Assembly (NCBI GenBank): GCA_964514665.1
Contig: CAZESH010000026.1
Span: 1 to 25,000 of the forward strand
Origin: CAZESH01 sp964514665
GTDB lineage: Bacteria; Bacillota; Bacilli; Paenibacillales; KCTC-25726
DNA: 25,000 bases
Direction of reading: 5' to 3'
Shown here: piece after piece, positions 14,330 to 21,428 of the stretch
Layout: each line of letters begins with the position of its first letter
How positions within the stretch are numbered: the stretch's first letter is position 1
Position numbers and translations under genes: made by a program
Notes under the pieces: generated by a model
Seen by the model: the letters and a program-made list of their open reading frames with translations, nothing else
Databases searched by the model: none
What the model was told of the DNA's origin: nothing

Positions 14330-15100
14330 TTAAATATTATTGATGACACAACGAAAACCAATTAAATTATCTCTTACTGAAACGGGATAATTATCTCTTG
14401 CTGTACATCTCATAAAATCCTCATTATGTAATCCACATCCACCTCTAACGATGTGATAATCTTCTTGTGACGTAAGATATATTGGATTCATTCCAGTTTT
14501 ATCCCATTCGTAATTAAGGGAAGCATTGTCCAAACACCACTCTGCTAGATTACCAGCCATATCTAAGCATCCAAAAAAGGATTTATTCTTTGGAAATGCG
14601 TAAACAGAGGTTGAGCTGCGGTTCAATTCTTCGGGATCGCAGTCAACAGCATAGTTTGCATATTCAGGAGTTGGTTCTTCGTTTCCCCACGGGTATTTTC
14701 GTTGATCGGTACCCTTACATGCATACTCCCACTGTGCTTCAGTCGGCAAGGTCTTGCCTACAAAGGTAGCAAAGGCCATGGCCTCCCACCAATTGACTCC
14801 TGTTACCGGATGATCATCTTGGTTAAAATGGTCATCAAACCAATAGTTTGGATATTTAATGTTGTTAGTTTGAATATACTCCCATCCTTTTGGAAGCCAA
14901 AATTCTGGTTTTTGATATCCTCCGTCTTCTACAAATACCCGGAATTGCTTATTGGTTACTGGCGTTTTGTCGATAGCAAAAGCGTTTAAGGTAACCAATT
15001 TAACTGGTTGTTCGTCCGGTGATTCGTTACTACCACGAAGAAAAGTCCCATCTGGAATAATGATCATATGATCTAATTCATTTTTTACCTGATTACTCAT
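14330..15100 (-). CDS. Formylglycine-generating-enzyme-like protein (SUMF1/EgtB/PvdO fold)
   Basis: A 256-residue cytoplasmic protein of the FGE-sulfatase domain family. Family blocks are IPDGTFLRGS (15-24), DKTPVTNKQF (44-53), HPVTGVNWWEAMAFA (97-111), LPTEAQWEYA (118-127), YPWGN (136-140), DMAGNLAEW (180-188) and, at the end, VRGGCGLHNEDFMRC with NLIGFRCV. Classical FGE places its two copper-binding cysteines in RGGSWxCxxxxC. Here the cysteines are C222 and C232 in RGGCGLHNEDFMRC, shifted from that pattern. It may therefore not be a sulfatase activator but an oxygenase-like member such as EgtB or PvdO. No sulfatase gene is nearby. Start ATG after GGGGGGA; the stop codon overlaps the next gene's ribosome site. 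Confidence 0.85.
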   Translation of the reverse strand: MSNQVKNELDHMIIIPDGTFLRGSNESPDEQPVKLVTLNAFAIDKTPVTNKQFRVFVEDGGYQKPEFWLPKGWEYIQTNNIKYPNYWFDDHFNQDDHPVTGVNWWEAMAFATFVGKTLPTEAQWEYACKGTDQRKYPWGNEEPTPEYANYAVDCDPEELNRSSTSVYAFPKNKSFFGCLDMAGNLAEWCLDNASLNYEWDKTGMNPIYLTSQEDYHIVRGGCGLHNEDFMRCTARDNYPVSVRDNLIGFRCVINNI

Positions 15101-15115
15101 ATTAGATTCCCCCCG

Positions 15116-15529
15116 TTACCTAAGAAGCCCCATACTTCCGGTCAGTTTATTGACTTTTTTCTTGTCTCCATATAAAGCCAATCCTAAATATTCAAGGTCA
15201 TTTTCTGAAAAGGTCGCTATTTTTTCGGTATATTCCTCATAATTTTTTGTTATTTGTGCTGCATTACTAAAGTCGACAACCAGTAAATCTGAAAATTCTT
15301 CAGCGTATAACCTATTCCTTAACTCTTTAATGGTTAAAGCATCCCCCTTTAAAATCGGAACAGGAGTTGTTGTTATTCCTACATGAAAGCGGCCACTTCC
15401 ATCCTCTACCGCAGGACCAATAATCTCCTCAATTTCCTTTCCTAAAGTGAGAGCTAACACCGCAGCAGTATTGGCAATTAATCCTGTTGGTAAATTTACA
15501 TCAATAACCATCACACATTTCATTTCCAT
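15116..15529 (-). CDS. DUF2000-family protein
   Basis: A 137-residue cytoplasmic protein that matches the DUF2000 pattern from end to end: KCVMVIDVNLPTGLIANTAA at the start, GPAVEDGSGRFHVGITTTPV, ILKGD, then VVDFSNAAQ, YEEYTEK, and the end LGLALYGDKKKVNKLTGSMG. DUF2000 proteins have a fold like peptidyl-tRNA hydrolase 2, and their biochemical role is unknown. Start ATG has GGAGGAA upstream. It is the second gene of the operon, 18-19 nt after the BacA-like gene and 15 nt before the SUMF1-like gene, so it is likely needed with them in stoichiometric amounts. Confidence 0.85.
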   Translation of the reverse strand: MEMKCVMVIDVNLPTGLIANTAAVLALTLGKEIEEIIGPAVEDGSGRFHVGITTTPVPILKGDALTIKELRNRLYAEEFSDLLVVDFSNAAQITKNYEEYTEKIATFSENDLEYLGLALYGDKKKVNKLTGSMGLLR

Positions 15530-15547
15530 GATTTTTCCTCCATTTTG

Positions 15548-16192
15548 TTAATGCTTGAACGATACTATCGTTGATTTGGTACCAAAAACGGACCATAACA
15601 TTAAAATCGTACGTGTCGGCGAAATGAATTCCGCATTATATTTTTGGGCAGCATTAGCCGTGGTTAAACAAAGATCCACCTCTCCTTTCTGCAATTTGAC
15701 AGCCGCTTCACTTGTCGAATTAACAAACAATATCTCATATTTGATATCGAAATCAGCTAAGAACCAAGGAAGAAGACTCGAGGGAGCATGATGGGTAGCG
15801 ACAACCAAAGGACGGCTCCTGTTCAATTTTTCATGAGGTCTTTTTGCTACTCCATATAACGGTGTTTCAAAAATAAATGGAAATAAAAATTGGATATCTT
15901 TCGACATGTAAAATTTATCTATTCCCTTATAAGCATTAGCGACAAGAAGGACATTGGATACCCCTGAGACCAAGCTTTCATAAGCTTCTTCATAGGAAGG
16001 AAAAAGGGAATACTTCCCATGCTCATCTTTTAACGTTGTGAGCAAGAATTTGGCCGATGCTTCGCTACTTGTCCCAGAAGGGCCCAGAGTAGCAATTTCA
16101 ACTTGTTCTAAAAATAATAAAGAGGATAAAAATTGTTGATTCCAGTTGGAAAAGATAAGATTCTGTACCCTAGTCTGAGTATTAACAGTCAC
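15548..16192 (-). CDS. BacA-like (prephenate decarboxylase / prephenate dehydratase family) protein
   Basis: A 214-residue protein related to BacA, which decarboxylates prephenate without aromatising it in bacilysin synthesis. Matching blocks are TLGPSGTSSEASAKF (35-49), NAYKGIDKFYM (86-96), TPLYGVAKRP (110-119), FVNSTSEAAVKLQKGEVD (156-173) and the C-terminal ILMLWSVFGTK. The Thr-Arg-Phe triad of true dehydratases (in nTRFxv) is not seen and no ACT domain follows, both as in BacA. Start GTG 16192 lies eight bases after AGGTGG; the frame extends to GTG 16204, which overlaps that site. It is the first gene of the minus-strand operon, divergent from mocR. No other bac genes (bacB-bacG) are present, so the product is not bacilysin. 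A prephenate-like substrate is inference. Confidence 0.8.
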   Translation of the reverse strand: MTVNTQTRVQNLIFSNWNQQFLSSLLFLEQVEIATLGPSGTSSEASAKFLLTTLKDEHGKYSLFPSYEEAYESLVSGVSNVLLVANAYKGIDKFYMSKDIQFLFPFIFETPLYGVAKRPHEKLNRSRPLVVATHHAPSSLLPWFLADFDIKYEILFVNSTSEAAVKLQKGEVDLCLTTANAAQKYNAEFISPTRTILMLWSVFGTKSTIVSFKH

Positions 16193-16299
16193 TATTTGCA
16201 CCACCTATATCCATCAAAGTTAGGTAAACCTCCATTTTCCAATATGTGTAATTCCTTTTCCCATTTATAATTTAGCATGATAAAATGGTAGGGATAAGG

Positions 16300-16331
16300 A
16301 CCAATTATTATAGATTTTTATAGTACCAATT
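16300..16331. promoter_or_regulatory. Direct repeats ACCAATT, candidate MocR operator
   Basis: ACCAATT occurs at 16300-16306 (GGACCAATT) and 16325-16331 (GTACCAATT), 25 bp apart on the same face, in the divergent region between mocR and the BacA-like operon. MocR-type regulators such as GabR bind direct repeats containing ACCA near their own promoter, so this is a plausible site for both promoters. The region 16205-16350 otherwise holds only promoter-like A+T-rich DNA. Confidence 0.5.
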
Positions 16332-16350
16332 TGAAAAAAGGGGAAAATGT

Positions 16351-17425
16351 ATGTTTTGGATTGATCGAACACTAGATATACCTTTAATACGACAAGTTTA
16401 CGAACAAATTCGCACACGAATTTTACATGGGGAGCTTGTTGCCGGGGAATGCCTTCCACCTACCCGAGAACTGGCTTCCCATCTAGGGATATCTCGGAAT
16501 GTGGTGGTAGAAGCTTATGAACAATTATTAGCAGAAGGATATATTGAAGGACGCCAAGGTTCCGGAACGTATGTTGCAGAGGGAGCCTATTTGGATCAAC
16601 AGGAGAAAACGGATTACCTCTCTTTTTTTGAAATGCAGCAAGAAGAAATACATGATTTCATTGATTTTCGATCAGGGATCCCTGCTTTAGATATGTTTCC
16701 AAGACATATATGGGGACAAATCGCTAAACAAGTCTGTATTGAAACTTCACAATCTGTATTTGGTTATGGTTATCCTGAAGGAAGAAGGGAATTGCGTCAT
16801 ATCTTGTCTCGATATCTAAAAAGAACAAGAGGAGTTCATTGCCATTCGGATCAGTTGGTTATTACATCTGGAGCCACACAAGCTTTATCTCTTATTGCAA
16901 ACTTACTACTTTCACCAGGAGATGAGGTAATCATCGAAGATCCGATTACGCACGAAATTCAGACCATTTTTTCTTCCCCGGGATCAGTACTTTATCCTAT
17001 ACCTGTGGACGAACAAGGAATGAAAACAGATTTAATCCCCCAAAATAAAAAGCCTAGCTTTATTTTTGTCACTCCATCTCATCAATTTCCGCTCGGGGGG
17101 ACGTTACCTGTTCAACGCCGGATTCAGCTAATTCAATTTGCCAGAACAGCTGATTGCTTTATTGTAGAAGATGATTATGACAGCGAATTTCGTTATCAAG
17201 GAGCTCCTATTAATTCACTGCAGGGTCTCGACCCAAAGAGGGTAATTTATATTGGAACATTCAGCAAAATATTGTCACCTGCACTCAGACTAGGGTACTT
17301 AATTCTCCCTCCTTCCTTAACGAAACGTTGTAAAGATCTAAAATGGTTCATGGATCTTCATACTCCTTCATTACAACAACTTACCCTTGCGCGTTTTATT
17401 GATGAGGGACACCTGGAACGTCATA
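16351..17425 (+). pseudogene. MocR-type (GntR-aminotransferase) regulator, 5' part, split by an IS
   Basis: This is the N-terminal 358 residues of a MocR-family regulator. A GntR winged helix (about residues 10-75; PPTRELASHLGISRNVVVEAY) is followed by a class-I aminotransferase fold with ITSGATQALS (171-180), VEDDYDSEFRY (272-282) and the PLP lysine K306 in YIGTFSKILSPALRLGY. The frame runs 4 codons into the insertion sequence and stops at TAA 17437-17439, so the natural protein is cut after ERH. The rest of the gene lies at 18684-19009. The ATG start has AAAAAAGGGG upstream. MocR proteins usually control a neighbouring, often divergent operon in response to PLP or an amino compound, here the BacA-like operon. 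Confidence 0.88.
17423..17425. repeat. Target-site duplication ATA, left copy
   Basis: Matches 18684-18686 on the other side of the IS. Joining the flanks through one ATA restores the mocR frame (ERH-IRKMKK). Confidence 0.75.
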
Positions 17426-17486
17426 TGATGCTAGACTAAATAGTAGACACAGATTACACTGATAAAACAACTAGTATCGGAGGACT

Positions 17487-17780
17487 GTGTCAACAATGAA
17501 AAAACCTCTCTATGATGAAGCGTACAAAAAGAAGACAGTTCAGTATATCAAGGAAAGCGGGAAGGCGGTGGCGGCAGTAGCCCGTGAGTTGAAGATCAAG
17601 GACAACACGTTGTATGGCTGGATGAAGAAGTTCGGCAACGAGCCGGAAATCGCTCAACACCAAGCGTTTAAGTCAGAAGATCATCAATTACGGGAAATGC
17701 AAAAACAAATACGTGAACTGCAAGAGGAGAACGAAATCTTAAAAAAGGCCATGCACTTCTTCGCGAAAGACCGTCGGTAA
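17487..17780 (+). CDS. IS3-family transposase OrfA (HTH, leucine zipper)
   Basis: A 97-residue DNA-binding subunit. It has an IS3-type helix-turn-helix (about residues 15-50; YIKESGKAVAAVARELKIKDNTLYGW) followed by a coiled coil (about 65-90; LREMQKQIRELQEENEILKKA). Start GTG 17487 sits three bases from GGAGG and ATG 17496 twelve bases; either is possible. It ends after the slippery site A-AAA-AAG at 17741-17747, where a -1 shift would continue into the orfB frame and give the OrfAB transposase. OrfA alone normally regulates transposition. Confidence 0.92.
   Translation: MSTMKKPLYDEAYKKKTVQYIKESGKAVAAVARELKIKDNTLYGWMKKFGNEPEIAQHQAFKSEDHQLREMQKQIRELQEENEILKKAMHFFAKDRR
17741..17747 (+). promoter_or_regulatory. 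Programmed -1 frameshift site A-AAA-AAG
   Basis: The heptamer is in the orfA zero frame (TTA AAA AAG). The -1 frame entered there is open through orfB. This is the classical IS3-family recoding signal. Confidence 0.8.
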
Positions 17781-18652
17781 AATATGAATTCATTCACGAA
17801 TACCGCTCCGAGTACCGACTGGAGAAGTTGTGCAACGTAATGAACGTATCTCGCAGCGGATACGACAAATGGAAAGATCGCCCTGAGAGCGAACGCGAGA
17901 GTCAACACAAAGAATGGACTGAGCAAGTCAAGAAAGTCTTTGAGGAATCTCGCCAGCTCTACGGAAGCCCCAAGGTCACGCAAAAGCTATATCAGCAAGG
18001 AGTGAATGTGTCCGAGCGGACAGTCACACGCATTATGCACGAGCAACGGTGGCGATCTCGAACGGTGAAAAAGTACAAGGCTACAACAAACTCAAAACAT
18101 AACCTGCCGGTTCACGAGAATGTGCTGAATCAGGAATTTACAGCCTGTAAGCCAAACGAAAAATGGGTGACAGACATCACTTACATTCCTACAGCGGAGG
18201 GCTGGCTTTACCTGGCGAGCGTGATGGATCTATACTCCCGTAAGATCGTTGGATGGCATATGAGTGACAGGATGACGAAAGAGCTTGTGCTGCAGGCTCT
18301 ACAGCAGGCTCACGGTCGCCAGCAACCAGAAGGTGAGGTGCTCCACCATTCTGATCGCGGGAGTCAATACGCCTCTCACGACTATCAAAAGCAACTTCAA
18401 ATCTATTCGATGAAAGGCAGTATGAGCCGTAAGGGAAATTGTTACGATAACGCTTGTATCGAGTCGTTTCACAGCATCATTAAGAAAGAGCTTATTTATT
18501 TGAACAAGTACCAGACGCGTGAGGAAGCCCAAAAGAGCATCTTCGAATACATTGAAGTATTTTACAATAACCAACGCATTCACTCGTCTATCCAATATCT
18601 TACACCCGACGACTTTGAATGCAAATACTACGTTAGTGTAGTAAAGCAATAA
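17747..18652 (+). CDS. IS3-family transposase OrfB (DDE integrase), made by -1 frameshift
   Basis: The rve/DDE catalytic part. From the slippery site the -1 frame reads HALLRERPSVKYEFIHEYRS without a stop into the first Met (17828), as expected for an OrfAB fusion. Counting from that Met, the catalytic triad is D116 (WVTDITY), D176 (HHSDRGSQY) and E212 (ACIESFHS), with the D-E spacing of 35 residues typical of IS3. An HTH_21-type segment (SRQLYGSPKVTQKL) precedes it. Length and motifs are complete and no internal stop is seen. No ribosome site lies before the internal ATG 17828, which supports the frameshift route. Confidence 0.92.
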   Translation, partial: GHALLRERPSVKYEFIHEYRSEYRLEKLCNVMNVSRSGYDKWKDRPESERESQHKEWTEQVKKVFEESRQLYGSPKVTQKLYQQGVNVSERTVTRIMHEQRWRSRTVKKYKATTNSKHNLPVHENVLNQEFTACKPNEKWVTDITYIPTAEGWLYLASVMDLYSRKIVGWHMSDRMTKELVLQALQQAHGRQQPEGEVLHHSDRGSQYASHDYQKQLQIYSMKGSMSRKGNCYDNACIESFHSIIKKELIYLNKYQTREEAQKSIFEYIEVFYNNQRIHSSIQYLTPDDFECKYYVSVVKQ

Positions 18653-18683
18653 AATTTGTGTCTACTATCTTGACAGAGGTCCA

Positions 18684-18686
18684 ATA
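18684..18686. repeat. Target-site duplication ATA, right copy
   Basis: Pairs with 17423-17425; a 3-bp duplication is usual for the IS3 family. Confidence 0.75.
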
Positions 18687-19009
18687 TTAGAAAAATGAAA
18701 AAAATATATAAAACACGTCGGGATCACGTAAAAAAATGCTTGTTAAAAGAATTTGGTACTCAAGTCAGTGTTGCAGGTGATTCAACAGGTCTGCATTTGA
18801 TTGCTGAATTTGATAACATAGTATTTTCAGATGAAATCATAAATGAAATACTTAATGAACATAAGGTGAAAATTTATCCAGTGGAACTGCATACTATTCG
18901 AAAAGGCACACATCAAAACAAAGTAATATTAGGTTATGGGAATCTGACGACAGAGGAAATAGAAGAAGGTATCCATAGGTTAAAATTAGCCTTTATGCCA
19001 AACAAGTAG
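18684..19009 (+). pseudogene. MocR-type regulator, 3' part
   Basis: The C-terminal 107 residues of the split regulator: IRKMKKIYKTRRDHV, then TGLHLIAEF, VKIYPVELH and VILGYGNLTTEEIEEGI, which are the small-domain blocks of the aminotransferase fold (HxrrmRxxYxxRRd ... GxH ... LGfxnLxxexIxeGi). Joined to 16351-17424 through one copy of ATA it makes an uninterrupted protein of 465 residues, the normal size for MocR/PdxR-type regulators. The ATG at 18695 has no good ribosome site, so the fragment is unlikely to be made as a separate protein. AATGGC/GCCATT at 19023-19039 may be the old terminator. Confidence 0.85.
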
Positions 19010-19039
19010 GAATGAGTTAAGCAATGGCTCTTCGCCATT

Positions 19040-19577
19040 TAGTGTGGGAAATGAGTTATAGATCAAATCATTGACGGCTTGACATGGATCCTCTGCAGGT
19101 ATGATTCCTTACTCAAGCCCGAAGCCGAAAAAGGTTTCGCCAGGCCAGGCTCACCAGCCTATCATGCCCACCTCTCCATGTAGGGGTTTCGCCAACAAAT
19201 CGCGGAAAACGTACGCTAAGTAGACGAAGCCAGCAAAATCGACGCTTTTCCGTCCTCCTTTGGAAGTTAGGCGCGGAAGAAAGTTAGGCGAGACTGGAGG
19301 GGGTTTCCCTCGTCTATCTCAGCGATAGACGAGGGAAACTAACTTTGCTTAAATCGGCAGGATATCTGCGCTCTCTGGAAAAAACTCCATCCTTGAAACC
19401 TCTTGAAACATAAGGCTTTTCGGCATTTTGGGAATGTCCGTTCGCTTCATCCCGGCTCGCCTAACACCACATTCACGCTACGGGCCTTACGGCCCTTGGT
19501 CTGCCCGATGGATTTCGAACAAGTGGAATCATGTAGACAACGCTGCACTGGCTAACCTCCTACTTGGGCGCCTGAGC
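19040..19577. other. Gene-free structured region; candidate dispersed repeat
   Basis: No frame here has a ribosome site or recognisable product. The region holds AAGTTAGGCG twice (19264-19273 and 19281-19290), a 16-bp perfect hairpin at 19303-19339, a long-range inverted repeat GTTAGGCGAG/CTCGCCTAAC (19283-19292 and 19456-19465), and GGGCC-TTAC-GGCCC near 19482-19495. Two blocks (CATAAGGCTTTT and GGCTCGCCTAACAC, about 19408-19467) recur on the opposite strand at 12150-12245. Confidence 0.5.
19303..19339. repeat. Perfect 16-bp hairpin
   Basis: GTTTCCCTCGTCTATC (19303-19318), loop TCAGC, GATAGACGAGGGAAAC (19324-19339). AAAGTTAG (19280-19287) and CTAACTTT (19339-19346) could extend it as an outer stem. 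No T-tail follows, so it is not a simple terminator. Confidence 0.75.
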
Positions 19578-19607
19578 AAAAAAAGGTACCGCCTCAGCGA
19601 TACCTTT
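19578..19607 (-). terminator. Intrinsic terminator of the xdhC-mocA operon
   Basis: On the minus strand AAAGGTATCGC, loop TGAG and GCGGTACCTTT form an 11-bp stem with one T-G wobble, followed by a run of T. It touches the stop codon of the mocA-like frame. Confidence 0.85.
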
Positions 19608-20047
19608 CATATTCTCCATCGTATCCAAGTCCAGCACGGTTCCTTCATCTTCGGTACCAATACATGTTCGTAGGCATGTTTCATAATCGTTTTGGCACCA
19701 ACGTCACCTTTCAGTTCGGAGAAATGGACGAGCATCGACCTGGAAAAAAACACGGGATGCCCTTTTTGCTCCCGGAAAATCGGCTGGATCACCCGTTTTA
19801 TGTTGGGGTCCGCAGGTTTCTGCGCCTCATTTAATACACATTCGATCGTTCCGGACGCAATAAAAGGCTGATCGGACAAAAAAATAAGCATCCCGAGCGT
19901 GGAATCGGGGCAGCGTTCGCCGACAACGCGGGGATTGCGGATTTCGGCTCGTTTGCCTTTTTGAAAAAGATCCAGCCAGCTCCCAGACTGGTTGTATTCA
20001 GCGCGGGTTCGCTTTGACATTCCTGCAGCTAAGATGACCGCCCGACC
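19607..20047 (-). pseudogene. mocA: Degenerate MocA-like molybdenum cofactor cytidylyltransferase
   Basis: The frame continues directly after the xdhC stop codon and reads AVILAAGMSKR, the N-terminal nucleotide-binding loop of MobA/MocA enzymes (LAAGxSxRMGxxK), but the Met-Gly-x-x-Lys part is lost. No start codon precedes this motif; the first ATG lies within it (20020). After about 30 unrelated-looking residues the C-terminal half resumes with FLSDQPF (LxDQPf metal site), KGHPVFF and ELKGDVGAKTIM, all normal for MocA. The whole is about 146 residues against roughly 190-200 for the family, so an internal deletion or scrambling is likely. MocA makes the molybdopterin cytosine dinucleotide required by CO dehydrogenase, so another copy must exist if the enzyme is active. 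Confidence 0.7.
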
Positions 20048-21100
20048 TTACACATGGATTTTCGTTCGGCCGTGAAGGGACCTGCCAGTGCTGCCGTTAC
20101 GGACCATCATCAGTTCAGATATGATACTTACAGCTACTTCTTCAATTGTCTCGGCACCTAAATCAAGTCCGATTGGGGCGTGCAGAGGGCCGCTCGATAG
20201 ATTGGCTCCGATGTTTGAAAGCATTTCTTGAGTGCGGGACTGGGGGCCTAACACACCAATAAAGCGCGGGTTGCTTTTTAACGCTAGCGCCAAAGAAGCT
20301 TCATCTCGACTCTGCTGGTGGTTCATGATGACCCACCAACTATCGTTAAAAGCAACAGGGTCTGCTTCATTGGGTTCAACGACGATATGCGATGAAGCGG
20401 CCGGAAAACGAAGTCCATTATTAAAGTCTTTACGGGGATCTAATACGGTTACGCAAAATCCCACTTGCGCAGCAACAGAAACGAGAGGTACTGCATCATG
20501 GCCGGCACCCGCTATAACCAATTGTTCACTGGGTCTCATGGTATCAATTACAAACCGGCGATTTCCGAGGGAGATAACTTCTGCACGCGTTCGTTGGAAG
20601 ATCCGATCCAATGCTTGCTGGCGAACTTCGTCTGGAAGCAGAGCCAGATCACCCCATCCATTCCCGTTCGGATCAATCAAGAAGCGAACGCCTGTCGGAA
20701 TTTCGAGGATCAACGAAATGGGACGATCTTCTTGTATAACGGTTATGGCTGTTTGCCAGAAGCTATCGTTGGGAACGACAGGAATAATCAAGATCTCCAA
20801 GGATCCTTTACAACCGATACCTAAACTCCATAACTCATTTTCACTAAGATCATATTGTCTTGTTAGAGGGATGGTTTGACAAATTGCTTCTTTTGACCAT
20901 TCAAACAAATCATTCTCCAAACAACCGCCGCTCAATGTACCAAACATTTGTCCGTCCGTTGACATCATCATCTTGGCGCCAGGTTGGCGGTAAGCCGACC
21001 CAGACACCTCAGTAATCATCAATAAACATGTTTTTTGATTGCTTTCCCAGGCTTGTTTTATTTTTTGTGTGACATCTCGTGCTTCTTGAATGCGCGACAA
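20048..21100 (-). CDS. XdhC/CoxI-family molybdoenzyme maturation protein
   Basis: A 350-residue cytoplasmic accessory protein that in relatives binds the molybdenum cofactor, helps its sulfuration and hands it to xanthine-dehydrogenase-family enzymes. The N-terminal XdhC/CoxI domain has TEVSGSAYRQPGAKMMMS (about 30-47) and GTLSGGCLEND (54-64), including the conserved Cys. The C-terminal Rossmann domain has LVIAGAGHDAVPLVSVAAQV and TVLDPR (about 195-225), then YIGVLGP-like FIGVLGPQSR. Start TTG has GGAGGGAG upstream. It is divergent from coxMSL and followed in the same frame by the mocA-like remnant. Context strongly suggests service to the CO dehydrogenase. Confidence 0.9.
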   Translation of the reverse strand: MSRIQEARDVTQKIKQAWESNQKTCLLMITEVSGSAYRQPGAKMMMSTDGQMFGTLSGGCLENDLFEWSKEAICQTIPLTRQYDLSENELWSLGIGCKGSLEILIIPVVPNDSFWQTAITVIQEDRPISLILEIPTGVRFLIDPNGNGWGDLALLPDEVRQQALDRIFQRTRAEVISLGNRRFVIDTMRPSEQLVIAGAGHDAVPLVSVAAQVGFCVTVLDPRKDFNNGLRFPAASSHIVVEPNEADPVAFNDSWWVIMNHQQSRDEASLALALKSNPRFIGVLGPQSRTQEMLSNIGANLSSGPLHAPIGLDLGAETIEEVAVSIISELMMVRNGSTGRSLHGRTKIHV

Positions 21101-21151
21101 GATTGCTCCCTCCTTAACTGATTAATTAGCTCTCGGCATAGCCGAATATTG

Positions 21152-21182
21152 AAACCTCAAGGTTTAGTCCATGAGGTTTTTT
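21152..21182 (+). terminator. Terminator-like hairpin in the xdhC-coxM intergenic region
   Basis: AAACCTCA (21152-21159) pairs with TGAGGTTT (21172-21179), followed by T-rich TTTC. AAACCT can instead pair with the nearer AGGTTT (21160-21165), though that loop is very small. No plus-strand gene lies just upstream, so it may block transcription entering coxM or act in the xdhC leader when read on the minus strand. Confidence 0.45.
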
Positions 21183-21428
21183 CTGTTTAAATCTATCAGC
21201 AAGATAGCATCCGTCAAAATAAAAATAATTTTCAGTTAATTATATTCATATAGTGGCCGTTATAACATATTCAAGAATAAAATATTTATTGACTTCAATC
21301 GATGGCTACGTGATGTCCAACCATTGACGAAATTTTAATATTCTAATTCTTCAATTTTTGCCATATAAAATAATAAATTCATAATAGTATAATTTATTTT
21401 TTAATAAGCAGGGAGGGATGATCATTTT
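21183..21428 (+). promoter_or_regulatory. Probable coxMSL promoter region
   Basis: A very A+T-rich 245-bp stretch. TATAAT at 21388-21393 is a good -10 box about 35 bases upstream of the coxM start, but no good -35 is found at the usual distance, which suggests activator-dependent transcription. The ribosome site is GGGAGGGA at about 21411-21418. I see no sigma-54 motif. Confidence 0.4.

Larger units (their letters stand above)
17426..18683 (+). mobile_element. Complete IS3-family insertion sequence
   Basis: A 1258-bp element that begins TG and ends CA, flanked by the 3-bp duplication ATA (17423-17425 and 18684-18686). The imperfect terminal repeats contain a perfect 12-bp match, ATAGTAGACACA at 17440-17451 and its complement at 18657-18668. 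It carries orfA and orfB in overlapping -1 frames. It is inserted in the mocR gene in the same orientation. Both ORFs look intact, so the insertion may be recent and the element active. Confidence 0.88.

Noticed and set aside
15548..16192. A bacilysin gene cluster
   Set aside because: Only a BacA-like protein is present; BacB, BacC, BacD, BacE, BacF and BacG are missing.
19428..19673. 81-codon plus-strand frame
   Set aside because: No ribosome site, composition unlike protein, and it runs through the terminator at 19578 and into the mocA-like gene on the other strand.
20232..20879. 215-codon plus-strand frame within xdhC
   Set aside because: Antisense shadow of the clear XdhC/CoxI protein; Ser/Arg-rich and without a ribosome site.
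21101..21428. Molybdenum cofactor riboswitch upstream of coxM
   Set aside because: The region is mostly A+T-rich and shows only one small hairpin, not the multi-stem Moco RNA.
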